40,150 nt of DNA from Gammaproteobacteria bacterium (GTDB lineage Bacteria > Pseudomonadota > Gammaproteobacteria > Burkholderiales > Nitrosomonadaceae): positions 1-40,150 of the forward strand of contig JAUIIB010000027.1 in assembly GCA_030431985.1 (NCBI GenBank). Direction: 5' to 3'. Positions 8,701 to 18,072 of the stretch are shown here, piece after piece; position 1 is the first letter of the stretch; each line of letters starts with the position of its first letter. A program made the translations under genes and the position numbers. Under the pieces are notes generated by a model. The model ran no database searches. It had not been told where the DNA came from and worked only from the letters and a program-made list of their open reading frames with translations.

Positions 8701-9069
8701 AAGCACAGGAGCCCGCTGAGCTATTGATTTTGAGCTGACATCTATATGCAGCGTATCAAACGTTACAAAAGACTCTGCCGCATCAATACTATCTTGCCGT
8801 TCGCCAATGCGAAAGCCATTGACCATCACCTCCAGGGTATAGGGCTTAATTTCGATTGCCTGTACGCTTACCGGACGCTCCAAAAGTTCCGATAAACGTT
8901 CTTCCAATTGAGATTTTGCATAACCAGGCAGCCAAAAATAACCCACCACACCAAATAAAACAATCAATATTGCCAAAACGGCGAAACCGATGCCGATACG
9001 TCGCCATATTTTTGAGTGGACACCCGAAACCCCACCCTGGATCTCTTTCTGTGTCTGAACCTGTGTCAT
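5758..9069 (-). CDS. DUF748 (AsmA-like) envelope protein
   Basis: A 1103-residue protein with a short cytoplasmic N-terminus, one membrane segment (about 24-46) and a long periplasmic part rich in beta strands. The pattern G-Y-x-L-P-x-Y-x-K-S-Q-L-E-x-x-L-S-E-L-L-x-R-P-V after the membrane segment, and repeated I-x-L-x-x-x-x-I-x-F-x-D motifs, are characteristic of DUF748 and AsmA-like proteins, now thought to act in lipid transport or envelope maintenance. The C-terminal 170 residues contain an OmpA-like stretch (F-P-P-G-F-A-T-I-D-S-E-A, later R-A-I-A-A-Q-N-W-L), usual in the family. AAGGAA precedes the ATG. Two Lys/Glu/Pro-rich linkers (about 430-500 and 690-720) separate the beta domains. 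Confidence 0.85.
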   Translation of the reverse strand: MTQVQTQKEIQGGVSGVHSKIWRRIGIGFAVLAILIVLFGVVGYFWLPGYAKSQLEERLSELLERPVSVQAIEIKPYTLEVMVNGFRIGERQDSIDAAESFVTFDTLHIDVSSKSIAQRAPVLSTITLDTLHVRLTREGEHEFNFSDLIEKFLQPSDDEDSGALFSIRNIVLKNSAIEWVDRFEQTRQEISDINVAIPFVTNLNTVKPDWIEPQFNAKINGAQVSLDGKLKPFTDQREVSMVLRLANIDLTRIVRYIPFPAGISLESGFFDSDLVVTFSQSGEDEPAITLSGKAALQNMAVVNKAVQTPYRFNMRGLHVGLVDFNPVGDVPSRLALRLDDAAVSSLASSDESNLPVIAISKLATKGLTVDMSKQHVELSAIAVDQLSGRIHREAGGTIDLTRLFTPSDADVTVVSEPGGIVFLVPKPRKKPSANAYDIWLEANKNVPSEDNVEMAALTIPVPGRKPSYEIWAKQTAQVEAEQAKAAQEDQESGSWTIQVNQFRLNDAAIYYADLTLADVAPMVIKPLDLTVNDIDINGVRPLDLKLEARVNDYGVVEANGRAAWSPLAVDLNLNLQSVDLVSLQGWAGDAFNVLLTSGNFSFQGSVKGDGEPFTVAINGQSRMDNLNLFDQYSARDLLSWKYLDVTGLNIVSDPLNIDIDTIKLGDFFARVMLLPDGELNFNHIVRQEAAEVPSEEPITQDANEDKEEENTPAPLRISNIILEQGNVDFYDRFVEPNYHVNLTGLTGKIGPIHANRSGSIDVKGEIDGTAPLEIRGNLEPFGPEPLLDIVAKAKEINLPPLSPYSGKYVGYDIEKGKLSIDVHYHVEHGKLTAENNVFLDQLTLGDRIESEDAPSLPLELALALLKNRRGEIDIHLPVKGSFDDPEFSLGDIVLGAFINLITRAVTAPFALLGSMFGDGEELSEISFPPGFATIDSEAESRLQALSDVLKDRPALNLEIAGFVDPVKDHEGLKLAILQRKVKSQKLAADAKKGKKGGSLADVTLTPEEYSKYLTVVYKAAEFEKPTNIIGLTKGLPDEEMEQLILLHTEVSDDDMDELAQDRAIAAQNWLLDRGGVAGDRLFVLGIQQDKVAGSAARVEFSLK

Positions 9070-9147
9070 GGCAATATTCCTTGGGTTTTTGGATAATACA
9101 GATTATTAGGCATTAAAAACAATCAATCGAGACGTCTCATCTATTCA

Positions 9148-9618
9148 TTAATGATACGATCCTTCTGCTATCCCGATCAATTCAACATCAAAAATCAAAG
9201 TCGCGTTAGGTGGAATCACACCTGCTGCACCACGCGTGCCATATGCCATCGATGAAGGAATAATCAGTGTGCGCGATCCGCCGACCTGCATTCCCCTTAC
9301 GCCTTGATCCCAGCCTTTTATTACTTCTCCAGCACCAAGTCTAAAGGAAAAGTGTTTGTTCCGGTCATGAGAACTGTCAAATTTTCTACCTTTATTTTCC
9401 GGCGCATTTTCATCATAAAGCCACCCTGTATAATGGACATTGACTTTGCTACCGACATCGGCCACGTCACCCTCTCCGATTTTGTTATCGATCTTTTTAA
9501 ACGCGGGCTCCGATCTAACATCAGATTCCTCATAGGCAGAGACATTCTGCGACACAAAAAGTCCCAACACACATATCAACAAAATGACTGAATAAAAATT
9601 ATTTTTTGTATTACGCAT
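9148..9618 (-). CDS. Periplasmic FKBP-type peptidyl-prolyl isomerase
   Basis: A 156-residue protein with a signal peptide (cleavage near V-S-A, residue 28) and one FKBP domain: [33 protein letters not shown] and [13 protein letters not shown], which include the known active-site aromatic residues. It catalyses prolyl cis-trans isomerisation in the periplasm. GAGGAAAAC precedes the ATG. It is upstream of and co-directional with the DUF748 gene with a 78-base gap, so the two may share a transcript. Confidence 0.92.
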   Translation of the reverse strand: MRNTKNNFYSVILLICVLGLFVSQNVSAYEESDVRSEPAFKKIDNKIGEGDVADVGSKVNVHYTGWLYDENAPENKGRKFDSSHDRNKHFSFRLGAGEVIKGWDQGVRGMQVGGSRTLIIPSSMAYGTRGAAGVIPPNATLIFDVELIGIAEGSYH

Positions 9619-9739
9619 TGTTTTCCTCAGAAGTTAATAAAACGTTGTTCGTACCAAATACACTCTGTATGATACCCCCATCGTAGATTCATTTGTTTAG
9701 ACGAATCCTTTTCAAGTCAGTTCTATTGTATTCAATGCC

Positions 9740-10189
9740 ATGCAATTTTCCGGTAATAATGAAAGTAATGTAGACAACCCAAATTTGCTTGACGGTAAAG
9801 CAACAGATCTATTACGTCTACACCACTCGCCGTTAATACGCGCAATTTATATGGGTGTGGGATTTATTGCGCTCTTATTGGGAGCCATCGGTATTATTTT
9901 GCCAGTGCTCCCTACAACGCCTTTTGTACTTTTGGCAGCCGCCTGTTTCGCAAGGGGATCGGAACGCTTTCACAACAAGCTTATATCCAATCGTTATGCC
10001 GGCCCCGTTATCCTCGAATGGCGCTTGCATCGTAGTATTCCCCTTAAAGCTAAACGGTTAGCATACATTACAATTGTTATTTCCTTCAGTATTTCAATTT
10101 TTATCGTTCCTGAGATATGGCAAAAAATAATGCTCGCTGCGATAGCCTGTATTCTGACTATTTTTCTGTCACGCATACCCGTCCGCTAG
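9740..10189 (+). CDS. DUF454 (YbaN-like) inner membrane protein
   Basis: A 149-residue protein. The conserved core begins near residue 33 with R-A-I-Y-M-G-V-G-F and contains the family hallmark G-I-I-L-P-V-L-P-T-T-P-F-V-L-L-A-A-A-C-F-A-R-G-S (here split over a membrane hairpin), then N-K, P-V-I-x-E-W, R-S-I-P-x-K-A-K and two further membrane helices. Function unknown. The first 30 residues are outside the conserved region and no ribosome binding site is clear, so a later start is possible. Confidence 0.82.
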   Translation: MQFSGNNESNVDNPNLLDGKATDLLRLHHSPLIRAIYMGVGFIALLLGAIGIILPVLPTTPFVLLAAACFARGSERFHNKLISNRYAGPVILEWRLHRSIPLKAKRLAYITIVISFSISIFIVPEIWQKIMLAAIACILTIFLSRIPVR

Positions 10190-10309
10190 TATAGACATAT
10201 TAGAAATCGGATCTGCCAGTTTTTGTTCTACAATAATTATTAAAGTACATCAGCGACCCCCTGTACCCACACACCCACACGTTATTACTTCGAATACATA
10301 ACAGCAACT

Positions 10310-11821
10310 ATGGAATTAAAAACATCGACTATTAACACATTGCCACGTTTAGGATGGGTAGCAGAACTTATACCAGAACGTAACGAAGTACTTGCGCTAC
10401 ATGGTACCGGCGTCGAAACCGGAGACCGCTATCTCGTAGAGGGATGCTGGCCGGAAGACTTTCTTGGTGCCAACTTTCACAAATCCGACTGCTTCTTTGG
10501 AAGTGGATTAAGAATACTCGATAACGATGTACTTGCAGTACCATCACGCTCTCTCACGGATCGGTTAATTATCGGAAAATCTCCCAACCGTACTATCATT
10601 TCCAACAGTTTGCTGTTGACACTTGCAGCAACTGGCTCGCGTTTAAATGAAACCTCCGACTACAGGCCATTTGGACACGCCAGCCTCGCGGGTGTTAATA
10701 AATATCAGCGAGGCTTGCCGAACGCCAATCCAGATATTAACCTCGAACAGATTATTTACTGGCCGGAATCTCTGTCGTTCAATATGACTCATAGAAGCCC
10801 CAATCAGTCTAAACAGACATGTGTGCGCGGCTTTTCGAATTTTAGAGAGTATGAACGAGCATTACTTGATACGTTAGCTGCCATCCGGGACAACTGCGCC
10901 TCACCTGCACGCTCTAACCGAGTTAGCGAATGGAGCACCGCGTCCACCGGGTACGATTCTCCAGCAGTTACAGCCCTTGCCAAAAAATGTGGAATCAGCC
11001 AAGTTTATGTTACCTGTGGAGACCGAACTATCGACGGCAAATATCTTGAGGACAGCCGATCTATCGCTGACTCGCTGGGCATGCAAGGCTTGCCTCTGAC
11101 CCCACGTATCCCGCCAGCAGAAATGGAGCGCTTATCTCTAACGGGTGTTTACGATGGCCGTGAAATGATTTTTACCGATATGCTAGAACAGGCTGCACAG
11201 TCGCCCACGATAGGATGCCTGTGGTCGGGGTATCACGGCGACAAATTGTGGGACCGTGCAACACAAAGATATGAATATTCTTCAGAAATTTTGCGAGGCG
11301 ACACCTCCGGGCTTAATCTTAGCGAAATTCGACTGCAATCGGGTTTCTTCAATCTGGTAATTCCTTTCATATTCGCACCCGACGTAAATAATCTCGTTGC
11401 TATTGCGAATTCGCCCGAAATGGAAAACTGGCAAATAGGTGGCCCATACGACAGACCCATACCACGTCGAATTGCAGAAACCAGCGGCGTGCCTCGTGAC
11501 GCCTTCGGACAAAGAAAAGAGGTTGTTATGGAGTACTATACCTATCCACGCAACCCCGCTCTTCGCAACGAATACCTACAGTATCTTGACAGCATAGGTT
11601 TTAATCGCTTATCCCGGTTACTCTACGTTGCTGCCGAGCATTGTGATTACCGTACCCAGGAACTACCTTTTATTAGTCGAGTATCGCTACGTGAAGCAAT
11701 GCGTCCCGGAGCGCTTAGTCTGGACAACTCTTTGTACGTTTGGGCTGTAAATACCTGTGTTGAAAGGTTGCAGAGAATAATGCCACAACTAAAAGCTCCT
11801 TTTAAGGAATCCGTCACTTGA
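10310..11821 (+). CDS. Asparagine-synthetase-like (AANH fold) protein without glutaminase domain
   Basis: A 503-residue protein whose C-terminal two thirds resemble the ATP-pyrophosphatase half of AsnB. The P-loop is S-T-G-Y-D-S (212-217), corresponding to S-G-G-x-D-S; the second signature is W-S-G-Y-H-G-D-K-L-W (305-314), where AsnB-like proteins have G-E-G-G-D-E-L; R-R-I-A..G-V-P-R-D-A-F-G-Q-R-K (386-403) matches the C-terminal arginine/lysine motif. There is no Cys at position 2 and no GATase-II fold, so it would have to use free ammonia or another amine. It stands alone between a DUF454 gene and the mrp operon. Acceptor unknown; amide-bond formation on a metabolite or surface molecule is the general possibility. 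Confidence 0.6.
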   Translation: MELKTSTINTLPRLGWVAELIPERNEVLALHGTGVETGDRYLVEGCWPEDFLGANFHKSDCFFGSGLRILDNDVLAVPSRSLTDRLIIGKSPNRTIISNSLLLTLAATGSRLNETSDYRPFGHASLAGVNKYQRGLPNANPDINLEQIIYWPESLSFNMTHRSPNQSKQTCVRGFSNFREYERALLDTLAAIRDNCASPARSNRVSEWSTASTGYDSPAVTALAKKCGISQVYVTCGDRTIDGKYLEDSRSIADSLGMQGLPLTPRIPPAEMERLSLTGVYDGREMIFTDMLEQAAQSPTIGCLWSGYHGDKLWDRATQRYEYSSEILRGDTSGLNLSEIRLQSGFFNLVIPFIFAPDVNNLVAIANSPEMENWQIGGPYDRPIPRRIAETSGVPRDAFGQRKEVVMEYYTYPRNPALRNEYLQYLDSIGFNRLSRLLYVAAEHCDYRTQELPFISRVSLREAMRPGALSLDNSLYVWAVNTCVERLQRIMPQLKAPFKESVT

Positions 11822-12098
11822 GCCCCAAGAACAATCATTAACGGATCCATGCGATATTCTGGATTTACTCGCAAATTGACTGTAGTGAAATCCGCCACAC
11901 AAATTGTAACATTTGATTCCAGAAAAAATGGCGTATTCAGTCCCTACAATCATCATAAAACATATCCATATGGGCATTTAGCAGGGAATGCTTGTTTGCA
12001 CTTAAAACATCTGGCACTCTCTCACTAATTAATTTATTTTTTTGCATGCGCAGATCGCCTACAATATCGGTTTAGAAGCGTCAATCTTTTATTCCAGT

Positions 12099-14912
12099 AT
12101 GAATTTATCCCTGATTACACTAACGCCATTTCTTGGAGCCGGCTTTGTCGCAGCCATTTCCCGCCTCGGGCGCTTGCATGCCGCCTGGGGGGCTGGGGGA
12201 GTTACGCTGCTTGCCCTATGCTTTCTGTATCCCCATCTAACCGATGCATTCGCAGGAATGGTTTTGGTACATCGTCTACCATGGATTCCGTCACTGGACA
12301 TAGATTTAGCTTTCCGGCTGGACGGTCTGGCGCTGTTATTTGTACTCCTGATACTCTGTATCGGTCTGCTGATCATCCTTTATGCCCGATATTATTTATC
12401 CGAACGCGACGATATGGGACGCTTCTATGCGTACTTGCTGTTATTTATGGGTTCCATGCTCGGAATTGCCACTTCTGAAAATATTATTCAGCTTTTAATT
12501 TTCTGGGAACTGACAAGCCTATCCTCATTCCTGCTAATCAGTTACTGGCAAACACGGCATGAATCGCGTAGCGGTGCCCGAATGGCGCTAGCCGTTACCG
12601 GTGGAGGAGGCCTGGCTTTACTCGGCGGCTTTCTTCTGCTGGGCGAAATGGTTGGCAGCTATTACTTAACCGACATACTATCCGCTGGCGAACACATTCG
12701 TAACCATGAGCTGTATCTTCCCATGCTTATTCTGATACTGCTCGGTGCATTCACTAAATCTGCCCAGTTTCCTTTTCATTTCTGGCTGCCCAATGCCATG
12801 GCGGCGCCTACGCCTGTTTCCGCATATCTGCATTCCGCCACTATGGTTAAGGCGGGCGTATTTCTGTTAGCCCGGCTTTTCCCAGTTCTGTCTGGTACTT
12901 CAGCATGGTTCTGGCTTGTATGTTTGACCGGACTCATCACGCTTGTCATGGCGGCATATATCGCATTGTTTAAAGATGATTTAAAAGGCTTACTCGCATA
13001 TTCGACAATCAGCCATCTGGGCCTGATCACGCTGCTGTTCGGCATTGGTACACCGATGGCCGCCCTGGCCGGCGTGTTTCATATCATCAATCATGCAATC
13101 TTCAAAGCCTCACTGTTTATGGCTGCCGGTATTATCCAGCATGAAACCGGCACACGCGATATGCGCATCCTACGCGGCCTGCGGAAATATATGCCGCATA
13201 CCACGCTGCTGGCAACAGTAGCCGCCGCATCGATGGCCGGTGTGCCGCTATTTAATGGCTTTTTGTCGAAAGAAATGTTTTTTGGTGAAACGTTGTTCAT
13301 TATCAATCAACCCTGGGGTTGGATATTACCCGCGGCTGCAACATTAGCCGGCATTTTTGCTGTAGCGTATTCATTGCGCTTTATTCACAACGTCTTCTTT
13401 GATGGCGAACCCGCCGGTTTACCGAAGCACCCGCATGAGCCACCACGCTGGATGAAAGTTCCGGTGGAAATTCTGGTCGCACTCTGCCTGCTGGTCGGCA
13501 TCTTTCCGGCGCTGACCATTGATCCCATCCTTACTGTTGCCGCTGCCAGCGTGCTACAAGGCAATCCTGTCCCTGATCATGACCTGGCAATCTGGCATGG
13601 GTTTAATACCGCTTTGTGGATGAGTATCGTCGCACTTGTTGGCGGCGTTATTGTCTATTTGATTCGTAAACCGTTATTTACGTTTCAAGCACGTTTAGAC
13701 GGACTACTTGATTTCAAGGCCTTATACGAACTTTTTCTAGAGAAGTTATTCGCATTCTCCAGTATAGTCACACAATTTCTGAATCGGTATTCACTGCAGC
13801 GTGCAGTGTTCGTTTTTCTGTTGTTTGTTATCGCATTAGGCGTATCCGGTGCCATCACAACTGATTATGATTACAGCTTGACCGGAGCACGTGACACATT
13901 GCCGATAGACGGAATCAGTTTGCTAATCGCAATAATGATTATTGCTGCTGCAATAGCAACTGTTATAGTGCACCATCAACGCTTGATTGCACTTGTTTTA
14001 CTGGGTGCGGTCGGTTTAGGCGTATCGCTGGTTTTCGTTAAATTTTCCGCACCGGATTTAGCCCTGACGCAACTCTCTGTCGAAGTTGTTACGATTGTGC
14101 TCATGCTACTGGCACTGTACTTTCTGCCTCAACAGTCACCTCATGAATCAGGCATCTGGTTACGCCGCAGGGATGCTCTAATTGCAACGGCAGCGGGTAG
14201 CGGTATTGCCCTTCTGGTATGGGCAGTATTAACCCGCCCTTATGACAGTATTGCCGATTATTTTCTGGCGAACAGTCTACCGGGGGGCGGTGGCACCAAT
14301 GCCGTCAACGTGATTCTGGTAGACTTTAGGGGATATGACACATTCGGAGAAATTACCGTACTGGCACTGGCCGGACTGGGTATTTTCGCCATGCTGGAGC
14401 AACTTAGAATTGCCGGCGCCAGTCATGACAGTGAAGGACGCACCTGGAACGATGACATACATCCTACCGTCATGGCATCATTTGCCCGGCTACTGTTGCC
14501 CCTTGCACTGTTGGTTTCCATGTTTATTCTATTGCGTGGACATAACCTTCCCGGAGGCGGTTTTATCGCCGGGCTAGTCACAGCCGTTGCACTAATTATG
14601 CAATATCTGGCCAATGGCACTATCTGGACACAACGCCGTTTATCGATCAATATGCACAAAGTCATTGGCTATGGCCTGTTGATTGCGGCAGGCACCGGGT
14701 TGGCCAGTTGGATTTTCGAATATCCTTTTTTGACCTCAACATTTCGCCACGTACACTGGCCCGTTGTCGGCGAATTTGAGCTGGCTTCGGCTATGATATT
14801 CGATGTCGGCGTTTACCTCGTTGTCGTCGGCGCCACACTACTGATTCTGGTAAATCTGGGCCTGATACATAATCAAAGCCATCAAATGAAGCACAGAAAA
14901 CAAATTCGTTAA
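12099..14912 (+). CDS. mrpA: Na+/H+ antiporter subunit A (MrpA-MrpB fusion type)
   Basis: About 937 residues with many membrane helices. The N-terminal 500 residues are NuoL-like (family motif F-W-E-L-T-S-L-S-S-F-L-L-I, then the proton-channel segment with K-S-A-Q-F-P-F-H-F-W-L-P-N-A-M and L-A-Y-S-T-I-S-H-L-G). From about 640 come the MbhE/MrpA C-terminal parts and MrpB-like D-I-H-P-T-V-M, L-P-G-G-G-F-I-A-G-L. This matches the fused AB arrangement of PhaAB-type six-gene operons, and no separate mrpB follows. Start placed at ATG 12099, where family similarity begins; the frame also extends up to a TTG at 12042, but neither has a clear ribosome binding site. Confidence 0.93.
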   Translation: MNLSLITLTPFLGAGFVAAISRLGRLHAAWGAGGVTLLALCFLYPHLTDAFAGMVLVHRLPWIPSLDIDLAFRLDGLALLFVLLILCIGLLIILYARYYLSERDDMGRFYAYLLLFMGSMLGIATSENIIQLLIFWELTSLSSFLLISYWQTRHESRSGARMALAVTGGGGLALLGGFLLLGEMVGSYYLTDILSAGEHIRNHELYLPMLILILLGAFTKSAQFPFHFWLPNAMAAPTPVSAYLHSATMVKAGVFLLARLFPVLSGTSAWFWLVCLTGLITLVMAAYIALFKDDLKGLLAYSTISHLGLITLLFGIGTPMAALAGVFHIINHAIFKASLFMAAGIIQHETGTRDMRILRGLRKYMPHTTLLATVAAASMAGVPLFNGFLSKEMFFGETLFIINQPWGWILPAAATLAGIFAVAYSLRFIHNVFFDGEPAGLPKHPHEPPRWMKVPVEILVALCLLVGIFPALTIDPILTVAAASVLQGNPVPDHDLAIWHGFNTALWMSIVALVGGVIVYLIRKPLFTFQARLDGLLDFKALYELFLEKLFAFSSIVTQFLNRYSLQRAVFVFLLFVIALGVSGAITTDYDYSLTGARDTLPIDGISLLIAIMIIAAAIATVIVHHQRLIALVLLGAVGLGVSLVFVKFSAPDLALTQLSVEVVTIVLMLLALYFLPQQSPHESGIWLRRRDALIATAAGSGIALLVWAVLTRPYDSIADYFLANSLPGGGGTNAVNVILVDFRGYDTFGEITVLALAGLGIFAMLEQLRIAGASHDSEGRTWNDDIHPTVMASFARLLLPLALLVSMFILLRGHNLPGGGFIAGLVTAVALIMQYLANGTIWTQRRLSINMHKVIGYGLLIAAGTGLASWIFEYPFLTSTFRHVHWPVVGEFELASAMIFDVGVYLVVVGATLLILVNLGLIHNQSHQMKHRKQIR

Positions 14913-14945
14913 CCCGTTAAACCTTAAAAACACTTTGAATAATTA

Positions 14946-15278
14946 ATGGAATTACTTGTTTCGGTTATCATTGGTATATTAACAGCCTGCGGCATTTATT
15001 TATCGCTACGGGGCCGCACCTTTCCCGTCGTCCTCGGACTGACTTTTTTATCCTATGCCGTCAATCTATTTCTACTGACGATGGGGCGGCTTGCCGTTGG
15101 TAATCCGCCAATTATCAGTGAGAATGCAGCACATTATGCCGACCCGTTACCCCAGGCACTGGTACTCACCGCGATTGTCATCAGTTTCGGAATGACCGCT
15201 TTTGTGATCATTCTGTCACTCAGGGCTTTTCTTGAAATGGGCAACGATCAAGTCGACGGGAAACACAAACCACAATGA
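14946..15278 (+). CDS. mrpC: Na+/H+ antiporter subunit C
   Basis: A 110-residue NuoK-like subunit with three membrane helices: G-I-Y-L-S-L-R-G-R-T-F-P-V-V-L-G-L in the first region, A-D-P-L-P-Q-A-L-V-L-T-A-I-V-I at the second, typical of MrpC. Its stop overlaps the mrpD start (ATGA), indicating coupled translation within the operon. Confidence 0.93.
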   Translation: MELLVSVIIGILTACGIYLSLRGRTFPVVLGLTFLSYAVNLFLLTMGRLAVGNPPIISENAAHYADPLPQALVLTAIVISFGMTAFVIILSLRAFLEMGNDQVDGKHKPQ

Positions 15279-16810
15279 ATCATCTCGTTTTCTTTCCGAT
15301 CATATTACCATTCCTGACAGGCATATTATTATTACTGTTACCCCAACAGTATCTGCAGTTAAAGCGTATTACTAGCCTTGCTTCAACGATGCTGCTCATT
15401 GCCATCGCCAGCGTGCTTTTAAATAAGGCAGCCGATGGAACCATTCTGGCATACGCGCTGGGTAATTGGGCACCGCCCTTCGGCATTGTATTGGTAAACG
15501 ACCGGTTAACAGCATGGATGCTTTTAGTAACTGCATTGGTTGCAACAGGCGCATTACTGTATGCCATTCGCGGCATTGATAAAGACGGCGCATATTTCCA
15601 TGTTTTGTTTCAACTACAGTTGTTTGGCTTAAATGGCGCGTTTCTGACCGGTGATCTGTTCAATTTATTCGTATTTTTTGAGATTCTGTTGCTGGCTTCC
15701 TACAGCTTGCTACTCCATGGCGGCGGCCGCCTCAAAACAAAAGCGGGACTGCATTTTGTTGTTATCAATCTGGTGGGCTCATCATTGTTTCTATTTGCTG
15801 TTGGTACACTCTATGGTTTACTCGGCACACTGAATATGGCCGATTTAGCCGTCAAAATAGCCAATGTTCCAACTGAAAATATTGCATTCATCCGTACTGC
15901 CGGTCTGTTACTATTCGCTGTATTTGCGCTCAAAGCGGCTTTACTGCCACTCTATCTGTGGCTGCCCGCCGCCTACGCACATACCACGGCACCAGTGGCA
16001 GCATTGTTCGCAATTATGACTAAAGTCGGCGCATATTGTATTTTGCGGGTTTATACATTGATCTTCGGTTCACAAGCAGGTCATTTAGCCAATTTGATTG
16101 AAGCCTGGCTACTACCACTGGCTTTGCTGACATTGATCATCGGCGTTTTGGGAACGCTGGCCAGCACCCGTTTACGCCACCAGATCGCATACCTTGTTAT
16201 TACTTCCATCGGCACGCTGCTCACGGCTTTTGGGATGAATAGCGAAACCAGCATTGCTGCCGGTCTATATTACTTACCGCATTCGACCTTTGCGGCCGCA
16301 GCTTTTTTTCTTTTGGCTGATTGCATTGCAAACCGGCGCGATGTCATGAATGATCAGTTTGAACCGGGTCCCATTGTTCAACAACAACGGCTTCTCGGCG
16401 TCTCATTTTTTGTGCTTGCAATATTGATAGCGGGCATGCCCCCGCTTTCCGGTTTTATCGGCAAATTGCTCATTCTCAAGGCAGCCTTAGCCCATCCCGC
16501 TTTACCCTGGATCATGGCCATAGTGTTAACAACCAGTCTGTTAACCATCATTGCACTGGCACGTAGTGGCAGTATGCTGTTTTACCGGGCACAGGCGCCG
16601 CATATCTGTCATATCAACCCTGATATACAGCGCAGCGGCATGTCGATAGCCTGTGAACTGGCACCGATTATTGGTTTAGTGTGCCTTAGCATCGGACTGC
16701 TAATCTGGGCCGACAGCATTATCGGATTCGTAACGGCTACAGCCAATCAACTCATGCAACCCGAGCACTATATCCGGTCTGTGCTGGATTTGGAGGTTCA
16801 GTCATTATGA
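15275..16810 (+). CDS. mrpD: Na+/H+ antiporter subunit D
   Basis: A 511-residue NuoM/N-like membrane subunit. The motif G-D-L-F-N-L-F-V-F-F-E-I-L-L-L-A-S-Y carries the conserved channel Glu, and L-K-A-A-L-L-P-L-Y-L-W-L-P-A-A-Y-A-H-T-T-A-P-V carries the lysine and proline positions of antiporter-like subunits. Near the C-terminus, G-M-P-P-L-S-G-F-I-G-K is also typical. It forms part of the ion-translocating core with MrpA. Start and stop overlap both neighbours by four bases. Confidence 0.94.
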   Translation: MNHLVFFPIILPFLTGILLLLLPQQYLQLKRITSLASTMLLIAIASVLLNKAADGTILAYALGNWAPPFGIVLVNDRLTAWMLLVTALVATGALLYAIRGIDKDGAYFHVLFQLQLFGLNGAFLTGDLFNLFVFFEILLLASYSLLLHGGGRLKTKAGLHFVVINLVGSSLFLFAVGTLYGLLGTLNMADLAVKIANVPTENIAFIRTAGLLLFAVFALKAALLPLYLWLPAAYAHTTAPVAALFAIMTKVGAYCILRVYTLIFGSQAGHLANLIEAWLLPLALLTLIIGVLGTLASTRLRHQIAYLVITSIGTLLTAFGMNSETSIAAGLYYLPHSTFAAAAFFLLADCIANRRDVMNDQFEPGPIVQQQRLLGVSFFVLAILIAGMPPLSGFIGKLLILKAALAHPALPWIMAIVLTTSLLTIIALARSGSMLFYRAQAPHICHINPDIQRSGMSIACELAPIIGLVCLSIGLLIWADSIIGFVTATANQLMQPEHYIRSVLDLEVQSL

Positions 16811-17298
16811 CGCGTTTACTGCCGCACCCGCTTTTAACGCCAATACTCGCAGTTATTTGGTTGCTGCTGAACAATAGCATTAATCCGGGACAAATCGTAT
16901 TGGGACTGATATTCGGCTGGATCATCCCGGTACTCACGATACAATTCTGGCCGGAGGCGGTCTCGATCCGCAAACCATTTGTGCTGATCCGCTACACTGC
17001 AATACTGTTGTTTGACATTATTATGGCAAACTTCACCGTAGCGCGGCTAATATTGGGCAACCCGGATAAGCTTCAACCCGTTTTCATCCAACTGCCGCTG
17101 GACCTGACCTCCGATCTTGCGATCAGTCTTTTGGCTAACAGTATTACACTAACGCCAGGCACGTTATCGGCGCAACTATCAGAAGACCGCCGTTACCTTT
17201 TGGTTCATGCGTTGAACGAAACAAATCCGGAAACATTGGCTGCTACTATCAAGCAGCGTTATGAACGTCCGTTAAAGGAAATTTTTGAATCATGCTGA
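16807..17298 (+). CDS. mrpE: Na+/H+ antiporter subunit E
   Basis: A 163-residue subunit with two N-terminal membrane helices, I-M-A-N-F-T-V-A-R-L-I-L in the middle and the family block L-L-A-N-S-I-T-L-T-P-G-T-L-S followed by L-L-V-H-A-L. Overlaps mrpD by four bases and mrpF by seven, so it is translated from the same transcript. Confidence 0.92.
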   Translation: MTRLLPHPLLTPILAVIWLLLNNSINPGQIVLGLIFGWIIPVLTIQFWPEAVSIRKPFVLIRYTAILLFDIIMANFTVARLILGNPDKLQPVFIQLPLDLTSDLAISLLANSITLTPGTLSAQLSEDRRYLLVHALNETNPETLAATIKQRYERPLKEIFESC

Positions 17299-17561
17299 CA
17301 CTTTCAATTCAAATTGCATTTGTATTGGTTACCGCGGCTATTGTCCTGAGTTTCTGGCGGCTGTTTCGCGGCCCTGATGTACCCAACCGAATCCTTGCGC
17401 TAGACACGTTATATGTTAATACCATTGCGATACTGGTTCTTTTAGGTATTCATCTGGACAGCGCATTGTTTTTTGAGGCGGCCTTACTGATCGCACTCAT
17501 GGGATTCATTGGCACCGTAGCTTTATGCAAATACCTGTTGCGTGGCGATATTATCGAGTAA
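17292..17561 (+). CDS. mrpF: Na+/H+ antiporter subunit F
   Basis: An 89-residue three-helix subunit. R-L-F-R-G-P-D-V-P-N-R-I-L-A-L-D-T contains the conserved G-P-D/R-x-x-A-L-D motif of MrpF, and G-F-I-G-T-V-A-L-C-K-Y ends the third helix. Start overlaps mrpE; three bases separate its stop from mrpG. Confidence 0.92.
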   Translation: MLTLSIQIAFVLVTAAIVLSFWRLFRGPDVPNRILALDTLYVNTIAILVLLGIHLDSALFFEAALLIALMGFIGTVALCKYLLRGDIIE

Positions 17562-17564
17562 ATC

Positions 17565-17993
17565 ATGCTGGAATATTTTTTGTCTTTATTGATTCTAATC
17601 GGAGCCGCATTCACATTCATCGGTTCTTTAGGTCTGGTCAGACTTAAAGATCTGTATACGCGGCTTCATGGGCCAACTAAAGCCACAACACTTGGTGTCG
17701 GCAGCCTGTTAATCGCCTCAGCCTGCTATTTCAGCATCTATGGCGAAAACATCAGCCTGCATGAACTACTCATCACGCTATTCCTATTTATCACCGCGCC
17801 GGTCAGCGCCCATTTAATCGCCAAAGCCGCGCTACATCTGAACCTGCCTTCTCTGGCTAAGCTGCAGGAAACTGAAATGAACGATGAAGCTGAAATCGAC
17901 CCGGCAGGAGCAATCGAAAAGAACCAGGATACAGATACCAGAAATGCAGGTCAAAAAACTAAACCGACTGATTCATTATCTGACCGTACTTAA
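17565..17993 (+). CDS. mrpG: Na+/H+ antiporter subunit G
   Basis: A 142-residue protein. The first 105 residues match MrpG: G-S-L-G-L-V-R-L-K-D-L-Y-T-R-L-H-G-P-T-K-A-T-T-L-G-V and T-A-P-V-S-A-H-L-I-A-K-A-A are the family motifs, spread over three helices. The last 35 residues are a charged hydrophilic tail not usual for the family core. Final gene of the six-gene operon that exchanges cytoplasmic Na+ (or K+) for protons. Confidence 0.92.
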   Translation: MLEYFLSLLILIGAAFTFIGSLGLVRLKDLYTRLHGPTKATTLGVGSLLIASACYFSIYGENISLHELLITLFLFITAPVSAHLIAKAALHLNLPSLAKLQETEMNDEAEIDPAGAIEKNQDTDTRNAGQKTKPTDSLSDRT

Positions 17994-18072
17994 GTGTTTT
18001 GTTTATGGATATAAGAGCGTTTGTAATGATGAAAGCTTGATCGAGGTATTATTTAAGAATTAGGAAGATCAC

